From: CAZHCA01 sp964530825
GTDB lineage: Bacteria > Bacteroidota > Bacteroidia > Chitinophagales > Saprospiraceae
Length of the DNA: 64,000 nt
Assembly (NCBI GenBank): GCA_964530825.1
Contig: CAZHCA010000003.1
Coordinates: forward strand, 124,001-188,000
Direction of reading: 5' to 3'
Shown: piece by piece, positions 50,424-59,644 of the stretch
Layout: every line of letters starts with the position of its first letter
How positions within the stretch are numbered: position 1 is the first letter of the stretch
The notes under the pieces: model-generated
What the model was told of the DNA's origin: nothing
Databases searched by the model: none
The model's input: the letters and a program-made list of their open reading frames with translations, nothing else
Made by a program: the position numbers and the translations under genes

Positions 50424-53009
50424 CTACTGCTGATCCCATTCCGGTGCCCGATAGACGGTATCCCGCGGGATATCGGGCGCTGGCTCTTCTTCATCCGAAT
50501 TATTACCAAAAAGCACCCGGCTCCAGAAGCGTTTGCGTTCCTCGCGGTCTTCCTCGTCCAATTGCCGGCGCATTCGTCTTTGATTGTATCGCAGCATGCG
50601 CGCGTAGTAGTCTTCATCGTCCTCGTGCCTGCGCTGCTGCTTCAGCTTGATCTCCACCTGTGCAGTATCTTTGGTGAGTTCTGCAAAAAGGCGATTATAT
50701 AGCACCGGGTTTTCGTAATAGGCTTCCTGGAATGCTTTATCTGCCAAAATCCCTTCCACAAATGGCGGACAATCCATCAGAGCCAGCATGCTGTCGGGAG
50801 GGGGCGTAAAGTTGGCATAAAGTTCTTTATGCAACGCTTTGTCATTTTTCACAAACTGCATAAACCGCCCATAAATTGGCAGGGCGGAACTGGCACCCTG
50901 CCCAACCCGCAGCGAACGGAAGTGCACCCCTGGCAGGTCTGCGCCCACCCATACTCCGGCCGTCAGCCTAGGAGTATAGCCAAAAAACCAGCCATCGGCC
51001 TGGTTTTGTGAAGTTCCCGTTTTACCTGCCAATGGTTCGCGAATGCCATAGCGGTAGCGAAGCCGGCTAGCGGTTCCTTTATCGACGACGCTGCGCAAAA
51101 GGTGGTTCATTACATCGGCGGTCGGTTCGGGCAAAACCCGCTCGTATTGTGCGGCCCGAGGTGGGTCGAACCGCTTCAGCAACTGCCCGTCAGCTGTCTC
51201 GATGCGCTCGAGGTAGTAGAGGGTTGGGCGCCTGCCCCGATTCGCTAAAGTGCTGTAAACCTGTGCCATCTCCCAAAGGGAGGCATCAACGGAACCCAGG
51301 GCAACTGCTGGTTTCTCCGGTATTTCACCCGAAATACCCAGTCGCCCAGCCAGTCGCACCACTTGTGGTAGGCCGGCCCGCCAGAGCACCTCAACCGCAA
51401 CAGTGTTGATGGACTCCATCAGCGCGCCTTGCATCGAGTAAGCGCCGCCGTATTTTCCATTAGAATTGCGTGGCTCCCAGTTATCAAAGTTAGCGTAAGT
51501 GACCAAATTATTGGGCGTATATTCACAGGGCAGCATACCGCTCTCCAAGGCTTGAGCATAAACGATGGGTTTAAATGTCGATCCTACCTGCCGTTTTGCT
51601 CGCACATGGTCGAATTGAAAGTGACCGTAATCAATGCCGCCAACCCAAACCTTGACGGCGCCAGTCTGTGGATTTACGGCCAAAAAGCCGGCGTGTAGAA
51701 TGCTCAGGTAGTATCGCACCGAATCCAGCGGGCTCATCTCCCGCTCCCCAGATTCGCCTTGCCAGTCGTACACCCGCATAGTAATGGGCGTGGCGAAGAT
51801 GCGTTCGATTTCTTTCTGGGGCATACCCTGTTTTTTCAACCGCTGATATCGAGCCGATTGGGCGACGGCACGCTCGAGCGTTGCGCGGTCGATAGGGTTG
51901 CTTCCCTGCCAATCTTGGAGAAACGCAGCTTGCAACTCCTGGAGGTGCTCCCGGACCGCACGTTCGGCATACCGCTGTAAGCGGCTGTCGATGGTGGTAT
52001 AGATGCGCAACCCATCGGTATAGAGATTGTAAGGCTGGCCGTCGGGTCGCCGCAAATCGGCTAAAACCTCCTCCAAATCCTGCTCCAAACCAGCCCTGAA
52101 ATACGGGGCCAGCCCATGGCGCTCCTCTTCCGGACTACGGCTGAGCACAATGGGCAGCAACTGAAGCGAGTCACAGGTAGCCATATCGAGATAGCCGTAC
52201 TTTTCCATTTGCCCCAGCACCGTATTCCGGCGCTGTAGTGCCCGCGCCGGATAGCGCTGCGGATCGTAATAGGTAGTGGCCTTAAGCATGCCTACAAGCA
52301 CAGCCGCTTCCTCGATGCGGAGGGCTTTGGGAGACCGGTCAAAGAAACGGCGGGCAGCGACTTTTACGCCGTAGACATTCTGGCTGAATGGTACAGTGTT
52401 AAGGTACAAGCGCAATAGCTCTTCCTTTGTATAGAGTTGTTCCAGCCGGCGGGCCGTGATCATCTCCCGCAGCTTATTGATGGCAATGGAGAACATCCAA
52501 TAATCCTTGCGCGGGTATAGGTTTTTGGCCAACTGCTGGCTTAGGGTGCTACCGCCCCCACCCGATTCATCGCCGAGTACTACCGTCCGCAGAGCTACCC
52601 GGATGATAGCGCGCAGATCAATACCGCCATGGCGAAAGTAGCGAGCGTCTTCCGTCGCTACCAGTGCTTCGATCAAGTGAGGGGATAATTCCTCGAAATC
52701 GGCATTGACGCGGTTCTCCACGTAGTATTTTCCCAGTAATACGCTATCTGCGCCGTACACTTCTGAAGCTACATTATTCCGGATGTCGCGCAACTGTCCG
52801 TAAGTCGGAATGGGACCAAAGGCGCCCCAATAGATGAGTAAGGTCAGCAGGGTAAAACCGAACAAAGCTGCCCCAATCAAAATACCCAACACCTGCAGTG
52901 TCTGGCGAAATGACCAGTTACCCCATAAGGAATTCCAACGGCGCTGCAGTTCCCGGACGACCTGTTCGCCCCTCTCGCGCCAGTCGATATTTTTCCACTT
53001 ATCTAGCAT
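50424..53009 (-). CDS. mrcA: Class A penicillin-binding protein (PBP1A type)
   Basis: The start at 53009 (MLDKWKNIDWRERG) gives 861 residues. A membrane anchor (TLQVLGILIGAALFGFTLLTLLIYW) is followed by the GT51 glycosyltransferase (EDARYFRHGGID catalytic Glu, GGSTLSQQLAKNLY, EELLRLYLN). The transpeptidase has the SXXK motif in GSTFKP, the SXN region in ESINTVAVEV and KTGTSQ. It polymerises and cross-links peptidoglycan. The tail is rich in charged residues (RRMRRQLDEEDREERKRFW). A near-consensus AATCTTTG box lies about 60 bases upstream; a longer upstream frame has no family resemblance. Confidence 0.94.
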   Translation of the reverse strand: MLDKWKNIDWRERGEQVVRELQRRWNSLWGNWSFRQTLQVLGILIGAALFGFTLLTLLIYWGAFGPIPTYGQLRDIRNNVASEVYGADSVLLGKYYVENRVNADFEELSPHLIEALVATEDARYFRHGGIDLRAIIRVALRTVVLGDESGGGGSTLSQQLAKNLYPRKDYWMFSIAINKLREMITARRLEQLYTKEELLRLYLNTVPFSQNVYGVKVAARRFFDRSPKALRIEEAAVLVGMLKATTYYDPQRYPARALQRRNTVLGQMEKYGYLDMATCDSLQLLPIVLSRSPEEERHGLAPYFRAGLEQDLEEVLADLRRPDGQPYNLYTDGLRIYTTIDSRLQRYAERAVREHLQELQAAFLQDWQGSNPIDRATLERAVAQSARYQRLKKQGMPQKEIERIFATPITMRVYDWQGESGEREMSPLDSVRYYLSILHAGFLAVNPQTGAVKVWVGGIDYGHFQFDHVRAKRQVGSTFKPIVYAQALESGMLPCEYTPNNLVTYANFDNWEPRNSNGKYGGAYSMQGALMESINTVAVEVLWRAGLPQVVRLAGRLGISGEIPEKPAVALGSVDASLWEMAQVYSTLANRGRRPTLYYLERIETADGQLLKRFDPPRAAQYERVLPEPTADVMNHLLRSVVDKGTASRLRYRYGIREPLAGKTGTSQNQADGWFFGYTPRLTAGVWVGADLPGVHFRSLRVGQGASSALPIYGRFMQFVKNDKALHKELYANFTPPPDSMLALMDCPPFVEGILADKAFQEAYYENPVLYNRLFAELTKDTAQVEIKLKQQRRHEDDEDYYARMLRYNQRRMRRQLDEEDREERKRFWSRVLFGNNSDEEEPAPDIPRDTVYRAPEWDQQ

Positions 53010-53151
53010 GTACCACACTTCCGGTTGTTCCGAGAAAAGCTCTTCAATTGCATATAACGCAATAAAACAAAGATTTATATACTTCGGTCGGCAAGGGGCT
53101 GACTTTTTCTGAGTGACGCAATTTTGTCCTAACACGGACAAACAGGTAAAT

Positions 53152-53188
53152 ACATGTTTAAACATGTGTGTCTAAACATGTATATTGG
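53152..53188. promoter_or_regulatory. MarR-type operator: 16-base palindrome plus repeated half-site over a promoter
   Basis: ACATGTTTAAACATGT (53152-53167) is a perfect palindrome. The half-site TAAACATGT recurs 14 bases later at 53173-53181. TATATTGG at 53181-53188 is a one-mismatch -7 box, 40 bases before the AhpD-like gene. A regulator bound here would block that promoter. The MarR gene two cistrons along is the obvious candidate (inference). Confidence 0.65.
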
Positions 53189-53228
53189 CCCTGTATTTAA
53201 GCGAAAGCAATTTTATCACCCTAAAGGA

Positions 53229-53792
53229 ATGTCAGCTATGACTACATTTAAAGTGCCTAATCGAGAAGAAGTCCACTCCAAGGCGCAACAAATTTTTGAC
53301 AATCTGGAAAAACAGGTTGGCATGGTGCCGAACCTCTATGCCACTATCGGCTATTCTGCCAATGCACTGGAAGCTTATCTCAATTTTCAGGGGGCCCAAG
53401 CCAAAGGTGCCTTCAAAGCCAAAGAGCGCGAAGCGGTTTTTTTGGCGGTATCAGAAGTTAACGACTGTAACTATTGCCGTGCTGCACACACTGCCCTGGG
53501 CAAGATGAACGGATTCACCGAAGAAGAAACTTTACAACTGCGTGCAGGCACGCATCCGGACCCGAAGTTGAATACAATTACCCGGTTAGCGGCCGATATT
53601 ACTCGCACCAAAGGCAGGCCGAACCAGGGCCTTCTCCAAGAGTTTTTCAACCTGGGTTACGACAATGCCGCACTAGTCGACCTAATATCACTGGTGGCCG
53701 ATAAAACCCTTGCCAACTACGTACACAACATCACCCAGATTCCTATTGACTTTCCCGAGGCGCAGCCGCTCGAAGAAGCAACTAACACCTGA
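53229..53792 (+). CDS. AhpD-like/carboxymuconolactone decarboxylase-family protein
   Basis: The start at 53229 (MSAMTTFKVPN; Met4 also possible) gives 187 residues. The helical CMD fold carries the redox pair CNYC in EVNDCNYCRAAHTALGKMNG, followed by the conserved His, as in AhpD peroxidases that reduce alkyl hydroperoxides. It is divergent from the PBP1A gene and sits under a palindromic operator. A hairpin separates it from marR. Likely role: peroxide or electrophile defence. Confidence 0.88.
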   Translation: MSAMTTFKVPNREEVHSKAQQIFDNLEKQVGMVPNLYATIGYSANALEAYLNFQGAQAKGAFKAKEREAVFLAVSEVNDCNYCRAAHTALGKMNGFTEEETLQLRAGTHPDPKLNTITRLAADITRTKGRPNQGLLQEFFNLGYDNAALVDLISLVADKTLANYVHNITQIPIDFPEAQPLEEATNT

Positions 53793-53809
53793 CCCCGGTC
53801 ATGGAAAAA

Positions 53810-53840
53810 GAAGGGAGGGTAAACACCTCCTTTCTTCTTT
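53810..53840 (+). terminator. Hairpin between AhpD-like gene and marR
   Basis: GAAGGGAGG, loop GTAAACA, CCTCCTTTC pairs over nine bases with one G/T wobble, then TTCTTT. It would end or attenuate transcription into marR. Confidence 0.6.
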
Positions 53841-53890
53841 CTATCCGATTTTGCGTGCAATTTCTTTTATCTTAGGAAACACTTTCGGTC

Positions 53891-54376
53891 ATGATTAAGG
53901 TATGGGAGACGATGGGAATTAAGAAAGGAAGCAGACAAACGCAGGAGTTTCAAAATGAATGGCACAAATTGCGCGTAAACCTTTTGCAATCGGCGGCCTG
54001 GCTAAACGGTGAGCTACGTCATTTCCTTGAGCCTTACGGCATGACGCAGAAGCAGTTTAATATCCTGCGCATCTTACGTGGCCAGGAGCCCGACACCATC
54101 GGTTTGACCATCCAGGATATCCGCGATCTAATGATTGATAAGATGTCAGACACTTCCAGGTTGGTAGAGCGACTCGCTCGCAAGAATTATGTGCAAAAGC
54201 GCCCCTGCTCCCAAGACAAACGCCACGCAAGAGTACGCATCACTGCTGAGGGGCTCCGACTGTTAGACCGTATCGACGACGATATGGCCCGACTTGATGC
54301 CATCACCGGTCTTCTAAACATCGAAGAGGCCAGGCAACTCAACGCACTCCTTGACAAAATGCGCGGACATTCTTAA
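53891..54376 (+). CDS. MarR-family transcription regulator
   Basis: 161 residues with the MarR winged helix: EPYGMTQKQFNILRILRG, DLMIDKMSDTSRLVERLARKNYVQKRPCSQDKRHARVRIT (recognition helix and wing with the conserved D-R-R-like DKRHARV), ending in a dimerisation helix. MarR proteins repress divergent or own promoters and release DNA on binding phenolic ligands or oxidation; one cysteine lies in RPCSQD. ATG at 53891; Met8 (53912) also possible. A near-consensus TATCTTAG box lies about 20 bases upstream, suggesting partly independent expression. Confidence 0.9.
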   Translation: MIKVWETMGIKKGSRQTQEFQNEWHKLRVNLLQSAAWLNGELRHFLEPYGMTQKQFNILRILRGQEPDTIGLTIQDIRDLMIDKMSDTSRLVERLARKNYVQKRPCSQDKRHARVRITAEGLRLLDRIDDDMARLDAITGLLNIEEARQLNALLDKMRGHS

Positions 54377-54399
54377 ATCACTATCAAACTAATCGCACA

Positions 54400-55170
54400 A
54401 TGCAATCCTGGAATTTTACCGGGCTCGGCCTGCTATCCTTCTTCTTTTTTTTCATTGCCCCACTTCTGGGTCAAACCCCGCTCGATTTTGTCGAACAGTT
54501 AGAAGAGGCCCACCAGGCCAAAAAATTCTATCAGCAACCAGCAATCGCTTTTGACCTCGAGCTGTTTTTCGGTGGGAAAGAACGGTTGGTCGCCACGATT
54601 ACTTCAAAGACCAACTCCACGGCCATAAGACTGGAAAAAGCAGATGGGACTACGCTAATTTACGACGGTACTGCTGTATACCAGACGCGCGCTGATACAA
54701 CTTATCCACGCGCCCGTTTCGACATATTTACCTGGCAATACTTTTTTATGGCCCCCTTCAAGTTCAGCGACCCCGGAACCCAGTGGGAATTGATGGGCGA
54801 AGGTACAATGAAAGGAGCAACTTACGACTGCGCCAAGCTCACCTTTAAATCAGGTACCGGCGATTCCCCTGACGATTGGTACCTAGTATACAAAGCTCCG
54901 GAAAAGCATATCCTGAGAGCAATGGCTTACATCGTCACGTTGGGCAAAACCCAGGAAGAGGCGGAGAAAGAACCGCACGCAATATCCTACCACCAATATG
55001 AACCCATTGCCGGCATACCGATTGCCACGGAATGGAGGTTCTGGATGTGGTACGAAGAACAAGGCTTTGGCGAGCAGATTGGCCTGGCGAACATTCGTAA
55101 TGTGCGTTTTGTCGACCCGGAAGAGGATTTTTTCCAAGCGCCCAAAGACGCCAAAGCTATAAAACTATAG
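54400..55170 (+). CDS. Exported DUF6503-like protein
   Basis: 256 residues with a signal peptide (LGLLSFFFFFIAPLLGQ). The mature protein is a beta-rich sheet domain with many aromatic residues (FDIFTWQYFFMAPFKFSDPGTQWELMG; YHQYEPIAGIPIATEWRFWMWYEE). It resembles DUF6503, an exported Bacteroidota family of LolA-like shape; identification is by appearance only. It begins 23 bases after marR and is probably in its transcript. A bidirectional terminator follows. Confidence 0.7.
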   Translation: MQSWNFTGLGLLSFFFFFIAPLLGQTPLDFVEQLEEAHQAKKFYQQPAIAFDLELFFGGKERLVATITSKTNSTAIRLEKADGTTLIYDGTAVYQTRADTTYPRARFDIFTWQYFFMAPFKFSDPGTQWELMGEGTMKGATYDCAKLTFKSGTGDSPDDWYLVYKAPEKHILRAMAYIVTLGKTQEEAEKEPHAISYHQYEPIAGIPIATEWRFWMWYEEQGFGEQIGLANIRNVRFVDPEEDFFQAPKDAKAIKL

Positions 55171-55188
55171 GAATTTTTGTGCAACGGA

Positions 55189-55220
55189 AAAGCTGGGTAG
55201 GCCTTATGCCACCCGGCTTT
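55189..55220. terminator. Bidirectional terminator between DUF6503-like gene and mnmG
   Basis: AAAGCTGGGT-A-GGC, loop CTTAT, GCC-ACCCGGCTTT pairs over 13 positions, with one bulged A and one G/T wobble. T-rich on the plus side (CTTTG after the stem) and flanked by A/T runs on both sides. Confidence 0.75.
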
Positions 55221-55225
55221 CTTTG

Positions 55226-57091
55226 TTACCGGCCCATATGTACGAGCAGTACGGATATATCAGCGGGTGAAACGCCGCTGATGCGGCTTGCTTGACCGAC
55301 CGTCTGCGGCTTGACTTGAGCGAGTTTTTCCCTAGCTTCGGAAGAAAGGGAGACCAGCTGCTGGTAGTCAAAATCGTCACGCAATTTGACTTCTTCCAGT
55401 CGCAGCATTTTGTCTACCATTTCCCGCTCGCGCTTGATATAGCCTTCGTACTTCATATCGATCTCGGCCAGTGAAACAGACTCTTCATCGTAGCGGCCAA
55501 GGAAAGTTTGCAATTCGGGTAGCACTTCCCGCAGCCCAGACACGCTTACATGAGGACGTAGAAGAACACCGTGTAACTTAACTTTTTGCTTAAGCGGAGC
55601 CGACCCTAAGCTTTCCAGGTATCCATTCACCCGTTCAGGATCAATACTAAAGTCCTGGAAAAAAGAGACGATATCAGCCATATTGGTTTCTTTTTTCCGT
55701 ACTCGCTCCATGCGTGCCTCTGTACCGCGGATACCCAGTTGGTGCGCCAAGGGTGTCAGACGAAGGTCGGCATTATCTTGCCGAAGCAAGATGCGGTACT
55801 CGGCCCGCGAGGTAAACATGCGGTAGGGTTCTTTCGTACCCTTATTGACCAAGTCGTCGATGAGCACCCCGATGTAAGCATCGGAACGCTTGAGTACGAA
55901 GGGCTCTTCTTCGTTGATGGCCCGGTGGGCATTGATACCGGCGATCATGCCCTGACAGCCCGCTTCTTCATAACCGGTAGTACCGTTAATTTGACCGGCG
56001 AAAAACAGGTTCCGAACTAGGTGCGTCTCCAGTGATATCTTCAGTTGAGTCGGCGGAAAAAAGTCGTACTCAATGGCATAACCGGGCCGGAACATTTTCG
56101 CCTCTTCAAAGCCCGGGATACGGCGCATTGCTTTAAACTGCACATCTTCTGGTAAGGAACTGGAGAAGCCATTGACATAAATTTCGCAAGTATCCCAGCC
56201 CTCGGGCTCAACAAATAGCTGATGGCGGTCGCGCTCGGCAAACCGATCGATCTTATCTTCAATACTGGGGCAATAGCGCGGCCCTAAGCCGCGGATGCGT
56301 CCGTTAAACATGGGCGAGCGGTCAAAGCCGGTTCGCAGCAGGTCGTGCACTTCCGGGTTGGTATAGGCAATGTGGCACGGAATCTGCCGCTCCAGCCGGG
56401 GCGTCTCGGTAAAAGAAAACCGGCCCGGGCTGTCGTCGCCGGGTTGTACTTCAAAAGCTTCCCAGTTGAGGGTACGGCCATCAACCCGGGGCGGGGTACC
56501 GGTCTTCATGCGGCCCGACTCAAAGCCCAGGTCAATCAGTTGTTCGGTAATGCCTTTGGCAGCCCGTTCCCCGGCCCGGCCACCGCCGAACTGTTTTTCT
56601 CCGATATGGATAATACCATTCAGAAAAGTACCATTGGTCAGCACTACGGCCCGGCTCTCAATTTCCAGTCCCATGCCCGTCCGAACTCCGCGCACCCGAT
56701 TGTTTTTGACCAAAATGCCGGTGACCATCTCTTGCCAGAAGTCGATGTTGGGGTGCGCTTCGAGCAGGTTACGCCACTTACGGGCAAAAAGCATGCGGTC
56801 GCTCTGAGCGCGTGGGCTCCACATTGCCGGGCCTTTGGATTTATTGAGCATGCGAAACTGTACCATCGTATGGTCGGTCACGATACCCGAATAGCCGCCT
56901 AGCGCATCGATTTCGCGTACAATTTGTCCTTTTGCCACTCCTCCCATTGCAGGATTACAAGACATCTGGGCAATCGTATTCATGTTCATAGTCGCCAAGA
57001 GCACTTTAGATCCCATATTGGCAGCTGCTACGGCTGCCTCACAGCCCGAATGTCCGGCGCCCACTACTATCACATCATATTCTGGAAACAT
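55226..57091 (-). CDS. mnmG: tRNA uridine-5-carboxymethylaminomethyl synthesis enzyme
   Basis: 621 residues. GAGHSGCEAAVAAANMGSKVLL is the FAD Rossmann motif. NPAMGGVAKGQIVREIDALGG, TPPRVDG, FFAGQINGTTGYEEA and FTSRAEYRILLRQDNADLRL are family signatures. With MnmE it places the cmnm5 group on wobble U34. A single, separately transcribed gene; an exact promoter box is 53 bases upstream. Confidence 0.97.
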   Translation of the reverse strand: MFPEYDVIVVGAGHSGCEAAVAAANMGSKVLLATMNMNTIAQMSCNPAMGGVAKGQIVREIDALGGYSGIVTDHTMVQFRMLNKSKGPAMWSPRAQSDRMLFARKWRNLLEAHPNIDFWQEMVTGILVKNNRVRGVRTGMGLEIESRAVVLTNGTFLNGIIHIGEKQFGGGRAGERAAKGITEQLIDLGFESGRMKTGTPPRVDGRTLNWEAFEVQPGDDSPGRFSFTETPRLERQIPCHIAYTNPEVHDLLRTGFDRSPMFNGRIRGLGPRYCPSIEDKIDRFAERDRHQLFVEPEGWDTCEIYVNGFSSSLPEDVQFKAMRRIPGFEEAKMFRPGYAIEYDFFPPTQLKISLETHLVRNLFFAGQINGTTGYEEAGCQGMIAGINAHRAINEEEPFVLKRSDAYIGVLIDDLVNKGTKEPYRMFTSRAEYRILLRQDNADLRLTPLAHQLGIRGTEARMERVRKKETNMADIVSFFQDFSIDPERVNGYLESLGSAPLKQKVKLHGVLLRPHVSVSGLREVLPELQTFLGRYDEESVSLAEIDMKYEGYIKREREMVDKMLRLEEVKLRDDFDYQQLVSLSSEAREKLAQVKPQTVGQASRISGVSPADISVLLVHMGR

Positions 57092-57143
57092 CTGATTCCT
57101 TCCTTGATTTTGACCTACTAAAATAAGGGTTTTAAACGTGCAG

Positions 57144-57151
57144 CAAAAGTA
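57144..57151 (-). promoter_or_regulatory. Bacteroidota -7 box (TACTTTTG) for mnmG
   Basis: An exact TAnnTTTG match on the reverse strand, 52 bases before the mnmG ATG. No TTG at the normal upstream spacing. Confidence 0.55.
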
Positions 57152-57342
57152 AATATCCTGGATGCATAACGGCGTAGTGCCCCTGTTGGTTGGCAGTTCA
57201 GCCGGAACCTGTGCGTTTTAGCCCCTGAAATTTGGAAACGCTGTTTCGGAGCAGCCTAAAATCACTTTTCCTTGCCCCCAGCTACTTCGTTTTGAGGGAA
57301 AGCCCTATTTTCTGCTTTGACAAGATAAACTGGATTTCACCC

Positions 57343-58761
57343 ATGCGCAAATTATTAGAAACCGACCAGAAAGCCCTGGAAATCAACCTCGACGACAGCA
57401 TTTACGGCACCTTTGCCGAAATTGGAGCCGGTCAAGAGGTGGCTCGTTATTTCTTTCAGGTTGGGGCTGCAGCGGGCACCATTGCCAAGACGATGTCGGC
57501 CTACGACAAGATTTTTTCCGATCGGATCTACGGCCCCGAACCCAGTGGGCGATATGTGTGCGAATCGCGCCTATACAAAATGCTCGACCACGAGTACGAG
57601 CTCATGCAGGAAAGACTACAGACCCAACGCATGGATTGTAATTTCTTCGTCTTTGCCGATACCATAGCGGCGATCAATTACACCCGTACCATCAAAGGTA
57701 ATGGATGGATGGGTATCCGCTTTCAGCTCGATCCCAGTGCTGCTGCCAACGATCTGGTACTGCATGTACGAATGCTGGACAATGACATTCGCCTGCAACA
57801 ACAGGCCATCGGTATCCTAGGTGTCAACCTTATTTATGCTTGCTATCGCTACAATCAAGACGCCAGGGTCATGATTGAATCCCTGCTCGATAGCCTGCAC
57901 GGTCGGGTCAAGATTGATATGATTCGCCTGACAGGTCCCGATTTCGACCATATGGACAATCGCCTGCTCAGCCTGATGCTTATCAAGCACGGCCTTACCG
58001 ATGTGGCGATGTTCGGTCCCGACGGTCGCAACGTGCATGCCTCCGAATTTTTGTATAAAAGAAGTGTACTTATTGTTCGGGGTAGCTATCGCCCGCCAAC
58101 CCTGGTGAACCAGGACATGCTAGACTCTGGCTTTCGGCAGTTTCGGAATGAGCCGGAAGTCGACCCCACCAAATCCTACCTGCTTACGGAGATCACACTC
58201 GACAACCTCCAGTCGGACGGTGAACTCGACTACCGGGACTTTCTCGACCGGGCTGAGCTGCTCAATGCCATGGGCCAGACCGTCATTTTATCCAACTGCC
58301 AGGGCTATAACCAATTGATCGACTATTTATCTGATTACCGGATCCAACTGTTCGGACTCGTGATTGGAGTCCAGCCGCTCCTGGAGCTGATCAATGAAAA
58401 GTACTACGAAAACATGGACGGCAATTTGTTTGCCGCCTTCGGAGAATTGTTTACCAAGTATGTAAAAGTATACGTTTACCCGGCTTACCAGGAGGGAAGT
58501 TCCGAATTGATCAGCACCGAAAATATCCCTGTTCCGGAGGGGGCCAAGTTTATTTACCGGCACCTGCTCGACAACCGGCAAATAGTAAATATAACCGGTT
58601 TCAACTCTGATATTCTGCATATTTTCTCTAAGGAGGTGCTGAGCATGATCGGCAAAGGTGGGCAAAATTGGGAGCATATGGTCCCTAAAAAAGTAGCTGC
58701 TTTGATTAAGGAAAAGTACCTTTTCGGCTACCCTTACGAACAGCTGGAATTTGATTACTGA
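57343..58761 (+). CDS. Conserved cytoplasmic protein of unknown function
   Basis: The start at 57343 (MRKLLETDQKALEINL) gives 472 residues. The N-terminal stretch INLDDSIYGTFAEIGAGQEVARYFFQVGAAAGTIAKTMSAYDK is strikingly regular and, as I recall, is found in a widespread uncharacterised family, sometimes misannotated as an adenylyltransferase or receptor. It has no signal peptide, membrane helix, P-loop or metal motif that I can see. Four cysteines (YVCES, DCNFF, ACYRY, SNCQG) are dispersed. The M15 peptidase gene follows 5 bases after its stop. Function unknown. Confidence 0.8.
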   Translation: MRKLLETDQKALEINLDDSIYGTFAEIGAGQEVARYFFQVGAAAGTIAKTMSAYDKIFSDRIYGPEPSGRYVCESRLYKMLDHEYELMQERLQTQRMDCNFFVFADTIAAINYTRTIKGNGWMGIRFQLDPSAAANDLVLHVRMLDNDIRLQQQAIGILGVNLIYACYRYNQDARVMIESLLDSLHGRVKIDMIRLTGPDFDHMDNRLLSLMLIKHGLTDVAMFGPDGRNVHASEFLYKRSVLIVRGSYRPPTLVNQDMLDSGFRQFRNEPEVDPTKSYLLTEITLDNLQSDGELDYRDFLDRAELLNAMGQTVILSNCQGYNQLIDYLSDYRIQLFGLVIGVQPLLELINEKYYENMDGNLFAAFGELFTKYVKVYVYPAYQEGSSELISTENIPVPEGAKFIYRHLLDNRQIVNITGFNSDILHIFSKEVLSMIGKGGQNWEHMVPKKVAALIKEKYLFGYPYEQLEFDY

Positions 58762-58766
58762 TCGAT

Positions 58767-59600
58767 ATGGAAATTACCCTGCGCTTTTTCACCTTTTTTC
58801 TCCTGGTAGTTAGCTCGCTGAGTAGTTGCAAGCCTTCTGAAGAACCTCCCGTCGATACCCAGACGGCAGATACGTTGGCCCTTGCGGTAAACACTCCACC
58901 GCCCGAGCACGCCGGCCCGGTGATCGGCGACACCAATCGAATCGACCTCTCTTACCTGATGGGGAAATTTGATCCGGCTATCCATCCCGACTTTACAATG
59001 CTAGAAGACCGTTATGCGACCCGAAAGGAGATGTATTTACGCAAAGATACCTATCAGGCCTTTAAAGGGATGCATGCCGCCGCACAAGCCGATGGTATTC
59101 GCCTGGAAATATGGTCTGCAACGCGGAATTTCGACTACCAAAAGGCCATCTGGCAAGCCAAATGGACCGGGTCGCGGCGGCTGAGTAACGGTGAAAATGC
59201 CGCGGCGGCATACCCTGACCCAGTAGACCGGGCGCGCAAAATTTTGGAGTATAGCTCCATGCCCGGCACCTCTCGCCACCATTGGGGTACGGACATCGAC
59301 CTCAACGCGCTGAACAATGCCTACTTCGAATCCGGAGTGGGAAAAGCAGTCTATGAGTGGTTGCAAACACATGCTGCCGACCATGGATTTTGCCAGCCCT
59401 ATACAGCCGGCCGTCGGCACGGCTACCTTGAGGAAAAGTGGCACTGGACTTATTTACCTGTAGCTAATATTTGTACCCGGCGCGCCAAAAAGATTTTCCG
59501 GGCAGATGCGATCGAAGGTTTCTCGGGAGCCGAAGCAGCAGTAACCCTGAAGATGGTCGACCATTACGTATTGGGCATCCATCCCACGTGCCTTCCCTAA
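58767..59600 (+). CDS. M15-family D-Ala-D-Ala carboxypeptidase-like lipoprotein
   Basis: 277 residues. The N-terminus is a lipoprotein signal (FFLLVVSSLSSC). The zinc site of the VanY/M15 family is visible: SRHHWGTDIDL supplies His and Asp, and EKWHWTY the third His. The catalytic Glu would be the one beside the last His (EEKWHW). It trims D-amino acid stems in peptidoglycan from the periplasmic face. It begins 5 bases after the preceding gene. Confidence 0.9.
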   Translation: MEITLRFFTFFLLVVSSLSSCKPSEEPPVDTQTADTLALAVNTPPPEHAGPVIGDTNRIDLSYLMGKFDPAIHPDFTMLEDRYATRKEMYLRKDTYQAFKGMHAAAQADGIRLEIWSATRNFDYQKAIWQAKWTGSRRLSNGENAAAAYPDPVDRARKILEYSSMPGTSRHHWGTDIDLNALNNAYFESGVGKAVYEWLQTHAADHGFCQPYTAGRRHGYLEEKWHWTYLPVANICTRRAKKIFRADAIEGFSGAEAAVTLKMVDHYVLGIHPTCLP

Positions 59601-59644
59601 ACAAACCAAGGAACCCTTTTGTACTCAAAATAAAACATACGACC

